The notes under the pieces: model-generated
What the model was told of the DNA's origin: nothing
Databases searched by the model: none
The model's input: only the letters and a program-made list of their open reading frames with translations
Shown: positions 31,767 through 44,451 of the stretch, one piece after another
How the letters are laid out: the number at the start of each line of letters is the position of its first letter
Numbering within the stretch: position 1 is the stretch's first letter
DNA from: Thamnidium elegans
Lineage: Eukaryota > Mucoromycota > Mucoromycetes > Mucorales > Mucoraceae
Reading direction: 5' to 3'
Length of the DNA: 64,000 nucleotides
Assembly: GCA_025201345.1 (NCBI GenBank)
Contig: JAIXMG010000032.1
Coordinates: 372,001 to 436,000, forward strand
Position numbers and translations under genes: made by a program

Positions 31767-34442
31767 TTAATCCATATCAAGATCTTCGTCTTCATCCATG
31801 GGTTCTTCGGTTACATAGCCAGCTTCACTTTCATGGTTACGAGTGACTTCAATTTCTCCTTCCCTGGAAAGACCAACATGTGCAATTTCTCCATTACGAA
31901 CACCACCATCAATAATAAGTCTAGCCAATTGATTCAATACACGCTGTTGGATGAGACGGTTCAAGGGACGAGCACCGAAGATAGGTTCATAACCATGTAC
32001 ACCAAGCCATTCCTTTGCAGCAGCAGATACTTGTAGAGTAATACGGCGATCAGAAAGACGTTGTTGAATTTCTTGTAAGCGAACATCAACAATATTGGTA
32101 ATGTTGTTTTGAGTAAGACGATTAAAGATAACAAGTTCATCAATACGATTTGTGAATTCAGGACTGAAATGTTGGCGAACAACTTCCAAGATACGTTCTT
32201 TTAACATGATCATATCTCCCTTGACTTCATCTACCAAGAGACCTGCACCCAAGTTAGAGGTCATGACTATAATTGTGTTACGGAAATCAATCTTGCGACC
32301 CTTGGAATCATGGATGAACCCTTCATCGAGTACTTGTAAAAGAACATTAGCAACATCCTTATGAGCCTTTTCTAATTCATCGAGCAAGACAACAGAATAA
32401 GGTTTACGGCGAATAGCTTCAAAGAGACCACCATCTTCATGTCCAACATAGCCAGGAGGAGCACCAATTAATTTAGCAACACTATGTTGTTCCATCAACT
32501 CACTCATATCAATACGAATCATGGCCTTTTCATCATTAAACAGGAATTCTGCCAAAGTCTTACAGAGTAAAGTTTTACCAACACCAGTAGGACCCAAGAA
32601 CATAAAGGAAGCCAATGGTTTACGAGGATCCTGAAGACCTGCTTTTGAAAGACGGATGGCGTTACAAACAGACTTGACAGCAGCTTCTTGACCAACAACA
32701 TGCTTTGTGATTTCAGCCTCCATATTCAATAGCTTTTCACGGTCGGATCTAGCCAAGTTTTGTACAGGGATACCAGTCCAACGAGACACAACTTCCATAA
32801 TTTGTTCAGGACGAACGACTTCAGATAAAATATTGTTTTCTGCGCCTTGATCGTTTGCTAATTCTTCATTGACTTTACGAAGCTTCTCTGCTTGAAGTTC
32901 TGCGATACGTTGTTCAACATCTGGGATTGCATAGTATTCAATATCTGCAGCTGTATCTAAATCATATCGGTTTTTAGCTTCAGTTGCCTTGGCCTTGAGA
33001 TCATCTAACTTTTGCTTCATGTCACGAATTTCATCAAGACGTCCTTTGGTTAATTCATACTTTAGTTTCAAAGGCTTCAATTCTTCGTCAATCTTGGCAA
33101 TTTCGGCATTGACATCATTCAAACGCTCCTTGGACTCTTTGTTGTTCTTTTCCTTATTTAATGCCTTGACTTCAATCTCAAGTTGGAATCTTCTACGTTC
33201 GAGCACATCGATTTCTTCAGGCTTAGAGTCAAGTTGTACACGAGTGTTGGCAGCGGCTTCATCAATCAAATCAATTGCCTTATCGGGTAAGAAACGAGTT
33301 GTGATGTAACGATCAGAGAGTTGAGCAGCTTGTACGAGAGCAGAATCAGTAATCTTGACACCATGATAGTTTTCATAACGTTCCTTGAGACCACGAAGAA
33401 TAGAGATGGTAGCAGGAACTGAAGGTTCACCTACATCTACCTTTTGGAAACGACGTTCAAATGCAGGATCCTTTTCGATTTCACGGTATTCTGTAAGGGT
33501 AGTTGCACCAATACAACGTAATTCGCCACGAGCCAACATGGGTTTCAATAAATTAGCCGCATCCATAGAGCCCTCACTTTTACCGGCCCCAAGTACCGTA
33601 TGGATTTCATCAATAAATAAAATAATTCCTTCCTCTGAATCCTTGACTTCTTTTAGGACTGCCTTGAGACGTTCTTCAAATTCACCACGGTATTTAGCGC
33701 CCGCAATTAAAGCGCCCATATCCAATGAAAATAACTTGCATTGTAAAGATTGTGGAACATCGCGTTCAATAATACGACGTGCTAAACCTTCTACAATAGC
33801 TGTTTTACCTACACCTGGTTCACCGATCAAGACTGGGTTGTTTTTGGTACGTCTGGCCAAGACTCGAATCACTCTTCGGATCTCGTCATCACGACCAATG
33901 ACCGGATCGAGTTTACCACTTTGTGCCATTTGTGTAAGATCAATAGCGTACTTGGAAAGGGCTTCATAAACTTCTTCAGCATTCTTGGAGTCAACACGAC
34001 GGTTACCACGGACTTGAGAAACAGCAGATTCCAATGCCTTTTTAGTAATACCAGCGTCCTTCATGGGTTTAAAGGTAGCATCTTCATCGGCTAAAGCCAA
34101 AATAATATGATCAATCGAGATAAATGAATCCTTTTGGTCTTTCATGTATTTTTCAGCAGCACGTAATAATTTAGCAGTTTGAGGACCAATTGAGATATCG
34201 GTAGGAGCAGGATCTTGCGAAGGGAGTTGGACCATCATCTTCTTGTATCCGCGTTCAACAGACGACGCTTCAGCACCAGCTTTCTCTACAATCGATTTGA
34301 AAAGTGGTGCACCTTCTGTTTCATCAAATAATGCGCATGCGATATGTGCTGGATGGATTTGGGAGTTACCAAATTCACGCGCAAGAGCTTGGGCGCTTGC
34401 TAAAGCTTTTTCAACTTTATCAGTAAAATTCATTCCACTCAT
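31767..34442 (-). CDS. HSP104: Heat-shock protein HSP104 (ClpB-type disaggregase)
   Basis: Uninterrupted ORF of 891 residues (yeast Hsp104 is 908). Domains in order: Clp N-domain (1-150), NBD1 with Walker A GEPGVGKT at 207-214 and [11 protein letters not shown], the coiled-coil middle domain (about 405-525), NBD2 with GPTGVGKT at 617-624 and [11 protein letters not shown], and a C-terminal domain with an acidic tail ending DEDEDLDMD, like the yeast tail used by TPR co-chaperones. This AAA+ hexamer threads aggregated proteins with Hsp70 in the cytosol. Heat-shock elements lie upstream (34579-34591 and 34676-34683). It is the longest intronless gene in the window, as expected for a gene that must be expressed when splicing is heat-inhibited. 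Confidence 0.97.
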   Translation of the reverse strand: MSGMNFTDKVEKALASAQALAREFGNSQIHPAHIACALFDETEGAPLFKSIVEKAGAEASSVERGYKKMMVQLPSQDPAPTDISIGPQTAKLLRAAEKYMKDQKDSFISIDHIILALADEDATFKPMKDAGITKKALESAVSQVRGNRRVDSKNAEEVYEALSKYAIDLTQMAQSGKLDPVIGRDDEIRRVIRVLARRTKNNPVLIGEPGVGKTAIVEGLARRIIERDVPQSLQCKLFSLDMGALIAGAKYRGEFEERLKAVLKEVKDSEEGIILFIDEIHTVLGAGKSEGSMDAANLLKPMLARGELRCIGATTLTEYREIEKDPAFERRFQKVDVGEPSVPATISILRGLKERYENYHGVKITDSALVQAAQLSDRYITTRFLPDKAIDLIDEAAANTRVQLDSKPEEIDVLERRRFQLEIEVKALNKEKNNKESKERLNDVNAEIAKIDEELKPLKLKYELTKGRLDEIRDMKQKLDDLKAKATEAKNRYDLDTAADIEYYAIPDVEQRIAELQAEKLRKVNEELANDQGAENNILSEVVRPEQIMEVVSRWTGIPVQNLARSDREKLLNMEAEITKHVVGQEAAVKSVCNAIRLSKAGLQDPRKPLASFMFLGPTGVGKTLLCKTLAEFLFNDEKAMIRIDMSELMEQHSVAKLIGAPPGYVGHEDGGLFEAIRRKPYSVVLLDELEKAHKDVANVLLQVLDEGFIHDSKGRKIDFRNTIIVMTSNLGAGLLVDEVKGDMIMLKERILEVVRQHFSPEFTNRIDELVIFNRLTQNNITNIVDVRLQEIQQRLSDRRITLQVSAAAKEWLGVHGYEPIFGARPLNRLIQQRVLNQLARLIIDGGVRNGEIAHVGLSREGEIEVTRNHESEAGYVTEEPMDEDEDLDMD

Positions 34443-34578
34443 AGTTTTTGTTTTAATTAGTAGTAGTAATAAAAATAATTGAGAAAAAAAAAAAAAAAAA
34501 AAAAAAAGAGAGACGTTTATTTATATTACATGTGGGTCTGTGTTTGAAAAAAGTAAAGCTCCTTACTGGAAATGTATA

Positions 34579-34591
34579 GAAGATTCACGAA
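34579..34591 (-). promoter_or_regulatory. Heat-shock element (three-unit) upstream of HSP104
   Basis: GAAGATTCACGAA: three alternating inverted GAA/TTC units with two-base spacing, a perfect nGAAnnTTCnnGAAn site for HSF1. It lies about 137 bases upstream of the HSP104 start codon. Confidence 0.75.
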
Positions 34592-34675
34592 TATTTTTTA
34601 ACTCCGTCAATCTTGTAGTACTTGCCAGAATATCGATAAAACAAGTTTCTATGCTCTTCCTTTATGCAATTGCTG

Positions 34676-34683
34676 GAAGCTTC
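34676..34683 (-). promoter_or_regulatory. Second heat-shock element (two-unit)
   Basis: GGAAGCTTCC palindrome (GAAnnTTC), about 235 bases upstream of HSP104. A two-unit site is weaker than the first; it could act cooperatively with it. Confidence 0.45.
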
Positions 34684-34691
34684 CTTTCTTT

Positions 34692-35117
34692 TTCTTTTTA
34701 AAAAAAAAAAGAAGCTGTAGCTTTTATCTATAAATTCCAAGGAGGATCATACAAATAACTATAAAGAATATCACTCCGCCAAAGAGTATGGCACTATTGA
34801 AACATAATATAAAAAAGTAGAACATTTTATCGTGTTATGTCTTACCCATTTTTTATATATATAGAACTGCGATTTCAGGGAGCTGTAGTCAAAGGAGGTC
34901 AGGGAAAGCTCAAATGTCGATCAGGTTATTTTAATGCAAACTTACTTTTTTTTTTTTTTCTGGGGGTTGACCTGAGTTTGATCAGTTTTATGCCTCGGGA
35001 ATTAATTTTGAAGCTAATGTAATGGCTCAAGACTTTTTAAATAGAAAAAAAAAAAACCTGAAATTTCCCTCTTATCTTATACGCAAATCATAACAAAAAG
35101 TGTATCATTTATATATT
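34692..35117. other. Intergenic region, no gene seen
   Basis: Upstream DNA of HSP104 and 3' region of the HSPA12-like gene. One T-rich ORF on the plus strand (34837-35022) is not convincing. Confidence 0.4.
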
Positions 35118-38100
35118 TTAAAATTTAGCTAAAGTCATTGGTTCTCCTACGTCTAAATATTGCGATTCGCCTTCATTTATAGTAATATCTTGACCTACTA
35201 TCTTTGCAGAAAACTGAAGACAAGAAGAATAACCTTTAGGTCTAATCGAAATTTGAATAGGTAGGTCGCAATTTTGCTTAAAGCCTTTTAATTCAGATAC
35301 AAAGGAAAATTGCTTCAAGTAATCGTTAGAATAATCTTGTATTGCAATTGTTCCGGAAGATTCCAGATTATCTGATTTCCTTAATTTTACTAAACCTATG
35401 ATATTGAAGAAAAATTGTTATTGCATTGTTTTTTTTTGTGAGCGAATCTTCTTACCGATACGAATCTTTTCTTGGTACTTGGGTCCTACTTTACTTTGTT
35501 TTTTAAGATAAAATGTCTTGTCAAGTCCAGATGTATTTATTATATCGCCTTTTTTTAAAAGTGGAATTACAGTACTATTTACTTCTGTATATATAATATC
35601 CGACCTCTTTTCTTTATACAAGGGAATTACCTCATGAAAAAACACTTTGGGACTATACTCACCTATAGACTGTTTGATAAAAAACCCATAACCCTCACTA
35701 GAAATTTGTTGTAATTTACCAGTCCGAAATTTTTTATATAAACGCGCTCGACGATGAGTGATAGGTTGTAAAAAGTCATAAGGTAAATCTGGTATAATCA
35801 AGCAGCATGTGTCCATCTCTTTTTCTTCTAAACTGATATCGGACTCGTTTTTTAATAGTTCGACAAGAATTTTTTGAAATTGTAGGTTACTGTTGAAATA
35901 AATCAAAACGAAAAGGTATTGAATATCGGTGTAGTATCTAAATAGGCTCGTATTTACTAAAGTGCCCGATAGAATGGTGACCACGTTTCGTATAACTGGT
36001 TTGAAAGCCATATCTATTAGGTCTCGAACTGATAAATGTACTTTGCAATCGCAGTTACTACTAAAGTGAATTATTTTTCTTTCATCAAGTTGCAACTTTG
36101 ATTTGCTTTTTAGAATCTTCAATTAAAAATGAGTGTGTCAGGTTATATTTAAATCGGTAGTAGAAGATACTTACATTATTTGAGATAAATTTCTTTAGCG
36201 TGTTTGCAAATTTTGTCTTGTTCTCCAACGAGTAAAGTTGTTGACATTCATAGTTGCTATCTTCATTATGAGTATTGCATACTTGAATCAGACTATTTCC
36301 ATCCGTAATAATATTATTCCATGTATATCTAAATAAAGAGTCATATATATTTCGGATAGGGATAATTTCATCCTGTAAAATAATCGTAGATGCTTCTTCT
36401 CCTTGATCCGAAATTTCTACAACTTGATTTAAAGTCAGTTGTATATGCTCTTCGTGCAATTGGGCCAACACAAAGTAAGACTTGAGTGAAAGCTCCAATT
36501 TCAAAGCCTGCTGGATTAAGGACACTAGCTCTTCTCCTTGTGTAATAATTTTTAATTTTTTAGATCTGTTATCGTCACCCATCATCCCACTTGCAAATAC
36601 GAGCTCTTTGGCATTTTCTTTGGTACCAATAAGATTATTTAATAGCGTCTTTTCGATTGAAACTACGTACCCAACCTTTGCGTCTGTATTTTCAAACCTC
36701 AAATGATCTGGTATACTATTGAGTATTACTCGATTTATATAGGATAAGTACATGACTAGGAACACCTTGATATAGTTTGGTTGTCGTATACATGTTTGTA
36801 TTTGTTTGCAAAGCATATTTTGTTGTAAAATAATTTCAAATTCAGGGATAGTGTCTTGTTTCGAACCATTTGATACTCCTTCTTTAAAGTATTTTTCATA
36901 AAATTCTCGAAAAGTGTGCTTGAATGAGTAACTTTTACTTTTGTTGTTATTTTGTTTTAATTGTCGATCATATTTTGAAAAATATTCCAAGTCTTTACTG
37001 GCACGCTTGTCCATAAAATATATCGTTCTGTATTATTTCGGTATCAGTATGTATATATATATATTCAAGATAGTTATTAAACTTACTGCGGTGTTACTTT
37101 TAAAATCGGTGTGTCTTGAAAGTCAAAAAACAGTTCCAAGGGAGGCACACTAAATTTGAATTGATATTAAACACTTGAGATAAGTCGTGAGCTATAACGG
37201 TTACCATGTATCGCCTACGACGCTTTTACAATCCAGTATAGTCTGGGCTTTACCTTCATTATCTAAAAATGAACACGATATAGAGACAGATTTAACTGAT
37301 AAATCTATTTAAACGATCAGCAGTGAGCTCAAAAAAGGTCCATATAACATACCGATATTTATAATCGTATCCGGACCTAGATGAAGGAATATAGACGAAG
37401 AAGAGTCTTGACGTATTTTCGAAAAACTTCTGGTCATCACAAACGGTTTAACATGAATATCTGAATCCTGTACAACTTCCATAATTTTAGAGATCGCTCC
37501 GGACATGATATCTGAAATTTGAAACGGTATAATATCGTTATTTTTAGCTGTGCTAGAAATAAACTTGTAACTAAAGTATTGACCATTGAGTTTTAAAATA
37601 GCCAGTAGCCAAGGAAATAAAGGGGAAGGCCAGTTTGAATCGGAGGAGTAACGATCATGAGCCAAAATTAGTTTACGGTACTTCCCTGACATGTTTTGTA
37701 ATAGTATTCTTATAGAATCAAGGAAATCACCACTGATTTCCGCACAAATATCAGAAATGCTAATCGACTCTATACTCTTTATTTGTGTTTGATTCAATTC
37801 CCATTGTTTTACATAAGTAGGTTCGAATATTTTTTGTTCAAAACCTCTCTTAGAACTATTTGGCTATATATATATATATTAGTATCACAAACGTCAAAAA
37901 AAAAAAAAATCTTGCGATATACCTTGTTGTCCAAAAAATAATTTAAAATGTAGTCTACCATTATACCTATAATTTTTTCCTGGTTTGTATTTACTTGATT
38001 AAAAAAGACCTCGCTTTTTAGAAATATTCCTATAGAACTTTTAACGGAATCGAGTGTTATAGTGGTCGCAGTCGAACTTTTTATTCTAGGAAAAAGAGTA

Positions 38101-38808
38101 GGATTGGCGATTTTTAGATGAGAGTATTGAGCTTCAACTAAATCTAACTTGATTGATAACGTATCCTGTCGATGCGTAGTTGCTCTGCACATGATACTCT
38201 GTTCTCCATGTTTTAAAACCTCCTTAATATCCTGTCTGAACATATACTTGGGATGCCCCAACAGACAAAATATGGACTCCAGATCGGTTAAAAATAGTAG
38301 CCTGTCACTATGATCTTCTTCTGTTATTACTTTCGACTGTATAAAGAGAGGGCGTATCATCTCTTCTCTCATCTCGTACTCCCACTCAGACGGAATGACA
38401 AAAACGTAATGAAACCCGCTTGGATTCTCTTTCGGTATTTTACGACCCATATTCGAATCATTTAAACTGAGTCGTATAAAGTCTGAAATTGCTCGCAACA
38501 AGAACAAATCATGCTGATCTCGATTATCTTTACCCTTTTTAAAGATACGGTATAGTTCATCCATAAAGTTATCGACATGAATAACATCCTGGCTGGGTTC
38601 CAATCTTCTTCCCCAGTCTAAAATCCTTGATTTTTCTTTATCGTAGGTAATACAAGCTTCACTATGAGCGAAATTAATATCTATTAGACAAATATATAGC
38701 TCTACTTAAAGTCTTATTCAATACACACCTCGGTCTAAAAGATAAAATATCCGTGTAGTCTCTGATAGTACTGAAGAAACAGTGTACGTACGCCCTGCTT
38801 TTTTCCAT
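35118..38808 (-). CDS. HSPA12-like Hsp70-family protein, divergent
   Basis: Eight exons on the minus strand (38808-38727, 38680-37923, 37863-37353, 37262-37205, 37149-37087, 37027-36175, 36116-35456, 35395-35118) in consistent phase, 1087 residues. Family signs: ACITYDKEKSRILDWGRR, then YVFVIPSEWEYEMREEMIRP with HSDRLLFLTDLESIFCLLG (equivalent to TVPAxWsdxAKxxMRxAA and the EPEAA block), VPPLELFFDFQDTPILKV, and SVRDLIDMAFKPVIRNVV followed by YLFVLIYFNSNLQFQKILVE, where the usual VGGFxxSxxLQ would stand. HSPA12 proteins are actin/Hsp70-fold ATPases. The DFGTTxS phosphate loop is not found in the first exon, and the GG loops are not conserved, so ATP binding is doubtful. A missing upstream exon cannot be excluded. 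The protein is longer than human HSPA12A (675). Confidence 0.7.
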
Positions 38809-39349
38809 GTCTAGAATTGTAAACACTCAATAAAGCAAAAAAAAAAAGAAAAAGTATTTCAATATTAATACTTGCATATGATGTTACAATATAAGTGCTG
38901 GTGGAAGTTATACGAGTCCTTCATCTTCGCATTTCTCAACATATGGTATCTAGAAGAAAACGATAAAGGAAAAAGAAAAAAGAAAAGGAAAGGTGCAGAA
39001 TGATTTTATTCGCAATAAAAAAATATACTTGCACGAACTAATTTAATGTGTTACAATCTCTCAAGAAATCCTAATGCATGTCATTGGCAAATGACCGAAC
39101 CTATCAAATATATTTCTTTACGCATATTCGTTAAGGATGTTTATTAAAACTTCTTTTTTCGGCATTCTGAGAGTAAGTAATAAAGACATCTTTTAAATGT
39201 TTTGACACTTATTTTATATATATCATTTTTACTTTGACGGTGTATCCGATCCCCATTTATCCTATGCACACCCCCTTTTTGTCCGAGTTTATAATTTTCG
39301 CTGTGGTCCCAAAAAGATTTTCCCAAAAAACTTTCTTTCTTTTTAATAA
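38809..39349. other. Intergenic region, divergent promoters
   Basis: Separates the HSPA12-like gene (minus) from APC10 (plus). On the minus strand a possible exon follows a pyrimidine tract and TCTAG at about 38951 (IPYVEKCEDEGLV then stop); no upstream partner exon with a matching phase was found, so it is not called as a gene. Confidence 0.4.
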
Positions 39350-40329
39350 ATGGATGACATACTAGATCACAATGACATACCTTCTTCTCCGCGTTATTTC
39401 GAAGAAGAAGAGGAGGAGGTAGAGGAAGAAGATCTCGAAATGTTCCAACCGCCAGTATCAGGCTTTGGAGAAAGTGAAACACAATCCTTAGAAGAAGTTG
39501 AAGTCGAAGAAGACGGCGAGGAAGGCGAGGAGGGCGAGGAGGGCGACGGTTCGAAAATTGACGATGCACATATAGAAAACACAGCCATTCAAATATATCA
39601 AGACATGCATCCCAGTCGAGAACAAATTGCAGTAGGAGGTCGCGAAATTGGAGAGCATGAAGCTATTTGGAGTGTTTCTACATTTCGACCTGATTGGGGA
39701 CCAGACAAGTTACGCGATAATAATGCTTTGACGTATTGGCAATCCGATTGTCCTAATCCCAATAAGAATCATACCGTTGATCTAAATTTTCATCAAGCTA
39801 CTTTTATTAGACAAGTTTCGTTGTTTATAGATTTTTTTCAGGATGAAAGTTATACACCAAAAACAATTGCTATACGCGGCGGCACAACCAGTCGTGATCT
39901 ATATGTAATAGTTGTTAATATAAAAAGTCTCAAGCATTGGTCTAATGGATAAACATTTAGGAAATTATGACTGTTGAATGTGAACCAGAGTTTGTGGGTT
40001 GGTTAAATGCAGATATTACATCCAAAAAGTAAGTATAGATTTAGCTATATTCTTGATTTATTTAAAATATCCCCCTCCCCTCTCAGTGATGGAGATCCAT
40101 TTCGAGTGTTTCGATTACAGGTTGCCATCTTGAATACGCATTCAAATGGTCGAGATACACATATTCGTCAACTTAAAGTGTATTCAATACTACCGTAAGT
40201 ATTGGTTGATTGAATAATATACGATGATACTGACGAAATTGTAGATCACATTTACAACAAAGCGAAAAAGAAAAGGAAGCTGAAGTAAAGATAGTAAGAA
40301 AACCGATTACAAATAAAGGAATACGATAA
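39350..40329 (+). CDS. APC10: Anaphase-promoting complex subunit 10 (APC10/DOC1)
   Basis: Four exons, 39350-39904, 39961-40028, 40087-40194, 40245-40329, giving 271 residues. After a long acidic low-complexity N-terminus (about residues 18-70) comes the DOC galactose-binding-like domain: [69 protein letters not shown] and [23 protein letters not shown]10 is the degron co-receptor of the APC/C ubiquitin ligase in the nucleus. The protein ends GIR: the C-terminal Ile-Arg tail by which APC10 docks on the TPR subunit APC3 is present. The core matches human APC10 (185 residues); the acidic extension is extra. Confidence 0.95.
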
Positions 40330-40425
40330 TATGTATTTAGTAGTACAATCACCCTTTTTTTATATATATATATCACTGTTACTATTTCTGTTTTTGTGTT
40401 TTTCTTTTTCTTTTTCTCTTTCATC

Positions 40426-41073
40426 ATGATCTCAGTTATCAAATCACCTAATACTAATCAAAAGTTTTTACTATTGGACGCACCAACACGAACTACTTTA
40501 CCGACCTATGTAGACGTATTCAAGAAGGAAAACGTTTCTGAATTAATACGAATTTGTCATCGACCTTCTAAAAATAATAATCTAGACAATGAATACGATG
40601 CGCAGGAATTAGAAAGAGATACCGGAATCAAAGTTTCGGATCATATTCAATTCGAAGATGGTGGAGTACCAAGTAAAGAAGCTATTGACAGTTGGTTAGA
40701 CCTAGTAGAAAAGACGAAACAAAACCAAACAACTATTGGTGTTCATTGTATTGCTGGTATCGGTAGAGCACCTGTAAAGTTAAAAAAAAATATTTGTATC
40801 TCTCGTGTTTTAACCTTTTTTTTTATGTTTAGGTTTTAATAGCGATATCATTGATTGAAGATGGTATGGATCCTTTGGTAAGTAAACAATCTTGAATATA
40901 TAATGTTTTGCTGATCTCTCTTATATATATAAAAAAAAAAGGATGCTATTGCGTATATAAGAAAGCATCGGAGAGGTGCGTTGAATAAAAATCAAGTACG
41001 TTTTATCGACAAGTATAAAAGTCGCAATGCGGGTGGGCGCTTTTTTAAATTAAGGAGCATGTTCTTCTCTTAA
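40426..41073 (+). CDS. PRL-type (PTP4A) protein tyrosine phosphatase
   Basis: Three exons, 40426-40773, 40833-40877, 40942-41073, giving 174 residues, about the length of human PTP4A1 (173). The P-loop VHCIAGIGRAPV puts the nucleophile at C108 and Arg at 114; the exon junction falls just after the loop. D78 in FEDGGVPS is the general acid, and C44 (IRICHRPS) matches the second Cys that forms a regulatory disulfide in PRLs. Later parts DAIAYIRKHRRGALN and KNQVRFIDKYK are typical. The C-terminus ends RSMFFS, without the CaaX prenylation box of animal PRLs, so membrane anchoring would need another mechanism. The gene follows APC10 on the same strand by about 100 bases. Confidence 0.93.
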
Positions 41074-41742
41074 TAAGGCTTATTTGATGCCTACCTTCTT
41101 TTCCTTTTGCAACTAAAAGAGTACTAGAATTATAAGAATAATAAAACAATTTACTTGCGATATAAAGTAATAGAAACGTCTTTCTTTTGAACCTCCTTTA
41201 TAAATACCTGTCATTTGAAAGAAGCTCATAAAACAGTGCGTATAGAAAGTTTCGAAGGATATAAAATGGATAGCGTCTAGACACGCTGATCAATCAGGTT
41301 ATCCCCTAAATCATTTTACAATTATTACTTCCAATAAAAAAAATAAAAAAAAAACTGAAAACTAACTTAATTAAATACTTGTCCCCGTGGAAGCACCATT
41401 CTATTTGAAAAGAAAAAAAGAAGACTCCTTTCTTCTTCTTTTTTTTTTCCTGTCTCAGTAAAGTCCATAATCTGTTCTTTTCGTGTAACTTCTCTATCTT
41501 TTGACATAAAGAAAAAGAAAGATACGCAAATCTATCAGGATAAATAAATGGGTTATTTAAGCCCAATCTAAGTTGGAGACCCTTTTTGTTTTTTTTTGAA
41601 AGTCCAAAAAAGGGAGTTCTGAGCTGTGTTTGTGGAGTTTTAACAAGTAAAGTAGCACTATAACAGAAAATAAAAAATAAAAAACCTTTTTTTTTTTTTT
41701 TTTTTTTTTTTCTTTCTTTCTTTAATATATATGTTATTTTAA
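41074..41742. other. Intergenic region, no gene seen
   Basis: 3' region of the phosphatase gene and promoter of the PQ-loop gene, ending in a T26 tract at 41685-41710. Confidence 0.5.
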
Positions 41743-42845
41743 ATGATTCTTAGTGAGTTACTCGCTAGACTATTTGGCTATTTTAGTATTGCCTGCTGGA
41801 TTGTTGTGTTTACACCGTAAGTTATTGTTATAACGTCAACAAGTATTTTTTTTTTTTTAAAAAAAAAAAAATTTTTAGACAATTCTATGAAAATTACAAG
41901 TTACAAAATACAGATGGTGTATCTGTTACATTTCTTACATTATGGATCCTTGGAGATATCTTGAACTTATTCGGTATCATTTTGCAAAATTTATTATTTA
42001 CCATGGTAACACACACGCACAACACATAACTTTATTTTATCATCAGTGACTCACCTTTTTATCTTGTAGTTATTACTTGCATTATATTACCTTATGGCAG
42101 ACTGTATATTAATGGGTCAAGTATTTTACTACCGCAAGTATGGAGTTAAACATCATATTGAAGAAGTGGTAGTAACCGATAACTGTGGTGCAAGTTCTTA
42201 TGAACCAATCGCAACTGAAACAACAGGATTGCTAAACACTGTTGAAAAGAAACCTAATACCCGATTTTTGGTTCGATTGTTTTCTATCTCAAGTATTATC
42301 ATATGGAGCGCACTGTTGGGTGGTTCTGCCTTGTTCTTTTTCCACCCAGGCCAAAATATTGATTGGTCTCAATTGCAGTTGGTTCCTCAGTTGTTTGGTT
42401 GGGGAAGTGCTGTCCTTTACTGTTGTAGTCGTATACCCCAAATCATGCAGAACTTCAGAAACGAAAGTGTAGAAGGTCTTAGTCTTGTTATGTTTATATT
42501 TAGTGTCGTTGGTAATCTTACTTATTGTGTGGTAAGCGTTTTATATTTGCGTATACAAAAAAAAAAAAAAAAAAAAAAAAAAAAGGTCATTAATTTCAAT
42601 CACGTAGAGTATCGTTTTGGAATCAACTGATCCTACTTATCTCTTGATTAACTATCCTTGGATTTTGGGAAGTGGTGGCACCTTATTCTTTGATTTCACT
42701 GTAAGTATGCTATAGCAAAAAAAAAGGGGTTTTTTTTTGTTTTGTTTTTTTTTACTAACGGAAAGAATAGATATTCTTCCAATTTTACATGTACCGTAAA
42801 CGCACAGACGTAGTATATAAGCATATCCGAGACGATAATTATTAA
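41743..42845 (+). CDS. PQ-loop repeat transporter (vacuolar/lysosomal amino-acid exporter type)
   Basis: Five exons, 41743-41816, 41879-42005, 42070-42531, 42608-42700, 42771-42845, giving 276 residues. Two PQ-loop repeats are visible: IVVFTPQFYENYKLQNTDGV (the first junction splits the Pro codon) and CCSRIPQIMQNFRNESVEGL. Seven hydrophobic helices fit the family. Close relatives are Ypq1-3 of yeast and PQLC2/SLC66A1, which export cationic amino acids from the vacuole or lysosome. The loop between the two halves (VVVTDNCGASSYEPIATETT) is hydrophilic, as in Ypq proteins. The substrate cannot be read from the sequence. Confidence 0.92.
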
Positions 42846-44451
42846 TTACAATAAAATAGAGTTAGACATAAAAATGTTGATGATCGGCGTTTTTAAATTA
42901 GGAATTATCTTGTTTATTACAGAAGTTTTTATATATAAAGACATGTGGATCTACATTAAGCATAGGTCGTCTGGTTTTTTTTTTTTTTTTGAGGATTAGC
43001 ATGTATATATAGGCAATTAAAAAAAAGCAGTGTATAATATAGGTACGGAATAATATTTTTTTTGGGACCTAAACCAACACTATTACATGTACCATTATCT
43101 AACCAAACATTCAAATGTGATGTTATTTGGCTTAAAAAAAAGCAGGGGAGGAGTAGCTTTGTATATCGCTTGATAATCCTTTTCTATTTCTTTGCCCGAT
43201 GGTAGATACACATGGTTAAACCTAGAGCCGAGTAAGTTTTTTTTTTTTTTTCTTATTAGTTTATCTCCTTGTTGCCCTTTTATTATGATTTAAACTTGAT
43301 ACGAAATAAATAATAAATGTTTTTGATATTTTAGCTATTTTGTATACTAAAGAAAAACGTCTGTTTTTTTTTCAAGGTAACCAAGTTCATCTTTCTTGGT
43401 GTTACGAGCAGATTTTTTCCTCGGTTTTCTTCCAACTTTTTGAGATCAAATTCTGCTGTGTGATACCAGTTATATAACAGAAAAGGTTTTCTTTACAAAA
43501 GAGATTTTATTTCCGAAATATCGGATGATATTGACGAGAATCAACTCAGCTTCGCACAGATCAACGAAACAAAAGTAAAGCTTTTCGCCAATTTGATAGC
43601 ATAAATAAGACTAAACTACCCTACAATCTTTTTATATCTCAACATTGTGAAATAATCTACATAAGCCTATTGATTTGCTTATTAAAAAAAAACTATTTAA
43701 TTTTTAAAAATGAAGCCAAAAAATTGTATTGTTAGTTTTACTAAATGGTCTGCTACAGATAACTCTTATAAATTAAATGCACCACCTTTTTTTTTTTTTT
43801 TTTTTTTTGAACGCAGTGCACAGCCAAAGATACTAATTGAAAGCACTAAGCCCTAGAACATCTGTTAAAAGTAGGTATGAAGACTTGCATAAAAAAAATA
43901 ATACTATATAGTTTGAGCCACCAGTAGAACACTTTCCATATCTACATTCTTAAATAAGTACTATTAAACGCCTCTAGAAAAAACCAAAAAGTGTATTTAA
44001 ACGCTAGATTGAGGGAAAAGAAATAAGGGCCATGTGATCAAAAACATTGCTGCTATTGTCGTCAAGTAATTTATTATACACAAGTTTCGTTTATTTAGAA
44101 GCATAAAAAGATATATTCCTAATTCTGATCTACTTGAAACCTATTGATAGTTTCATCTCACTCAAATAAGAATAAGCCATTACAACAAAGAATGTATCTT
44201 TTTTGTTGTCATATTTAACTCTTTCTGTTTATATGTACATATATAAAAGAGATTTCGATTAGATTAATTTCCTCGTTTTAACTATACAAAGAGTCTGTTA
44301 AGCCCACGACAATTTCAATGTGTTTACTTTTATGCTAAAGAATAATCTGTATGATGGTACATTTTTATGACTGCTAAAAAATTGGTATATTTAGATGATG
44401 ATTGTTGTTGTAAATGCATCCCTTTTTTTTTCACTTTCTCAATAATAAATA
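42846..44451. other. Intergenic region, no supported gene
   Basis: AT-rich with T18 at about 43790-43808 and several shorter tracts. The minus strand at 43370-43460 has a lysine-rich open stretch in two frames but no start or splice partner. No RNA gene seen. Confidence 0.5.

Noticed and set aside
38900..38960. Possible minus-strand terminal exon IPYVEKCEDEGLV
   Set aside because: No upstream exon with a compatible phase was found between it and APC10.
43370..43500. Lysine-rich minus-strand frames
   Set aside because: Two overlapping frames look equally plausible, neither has a start or good splice signals.
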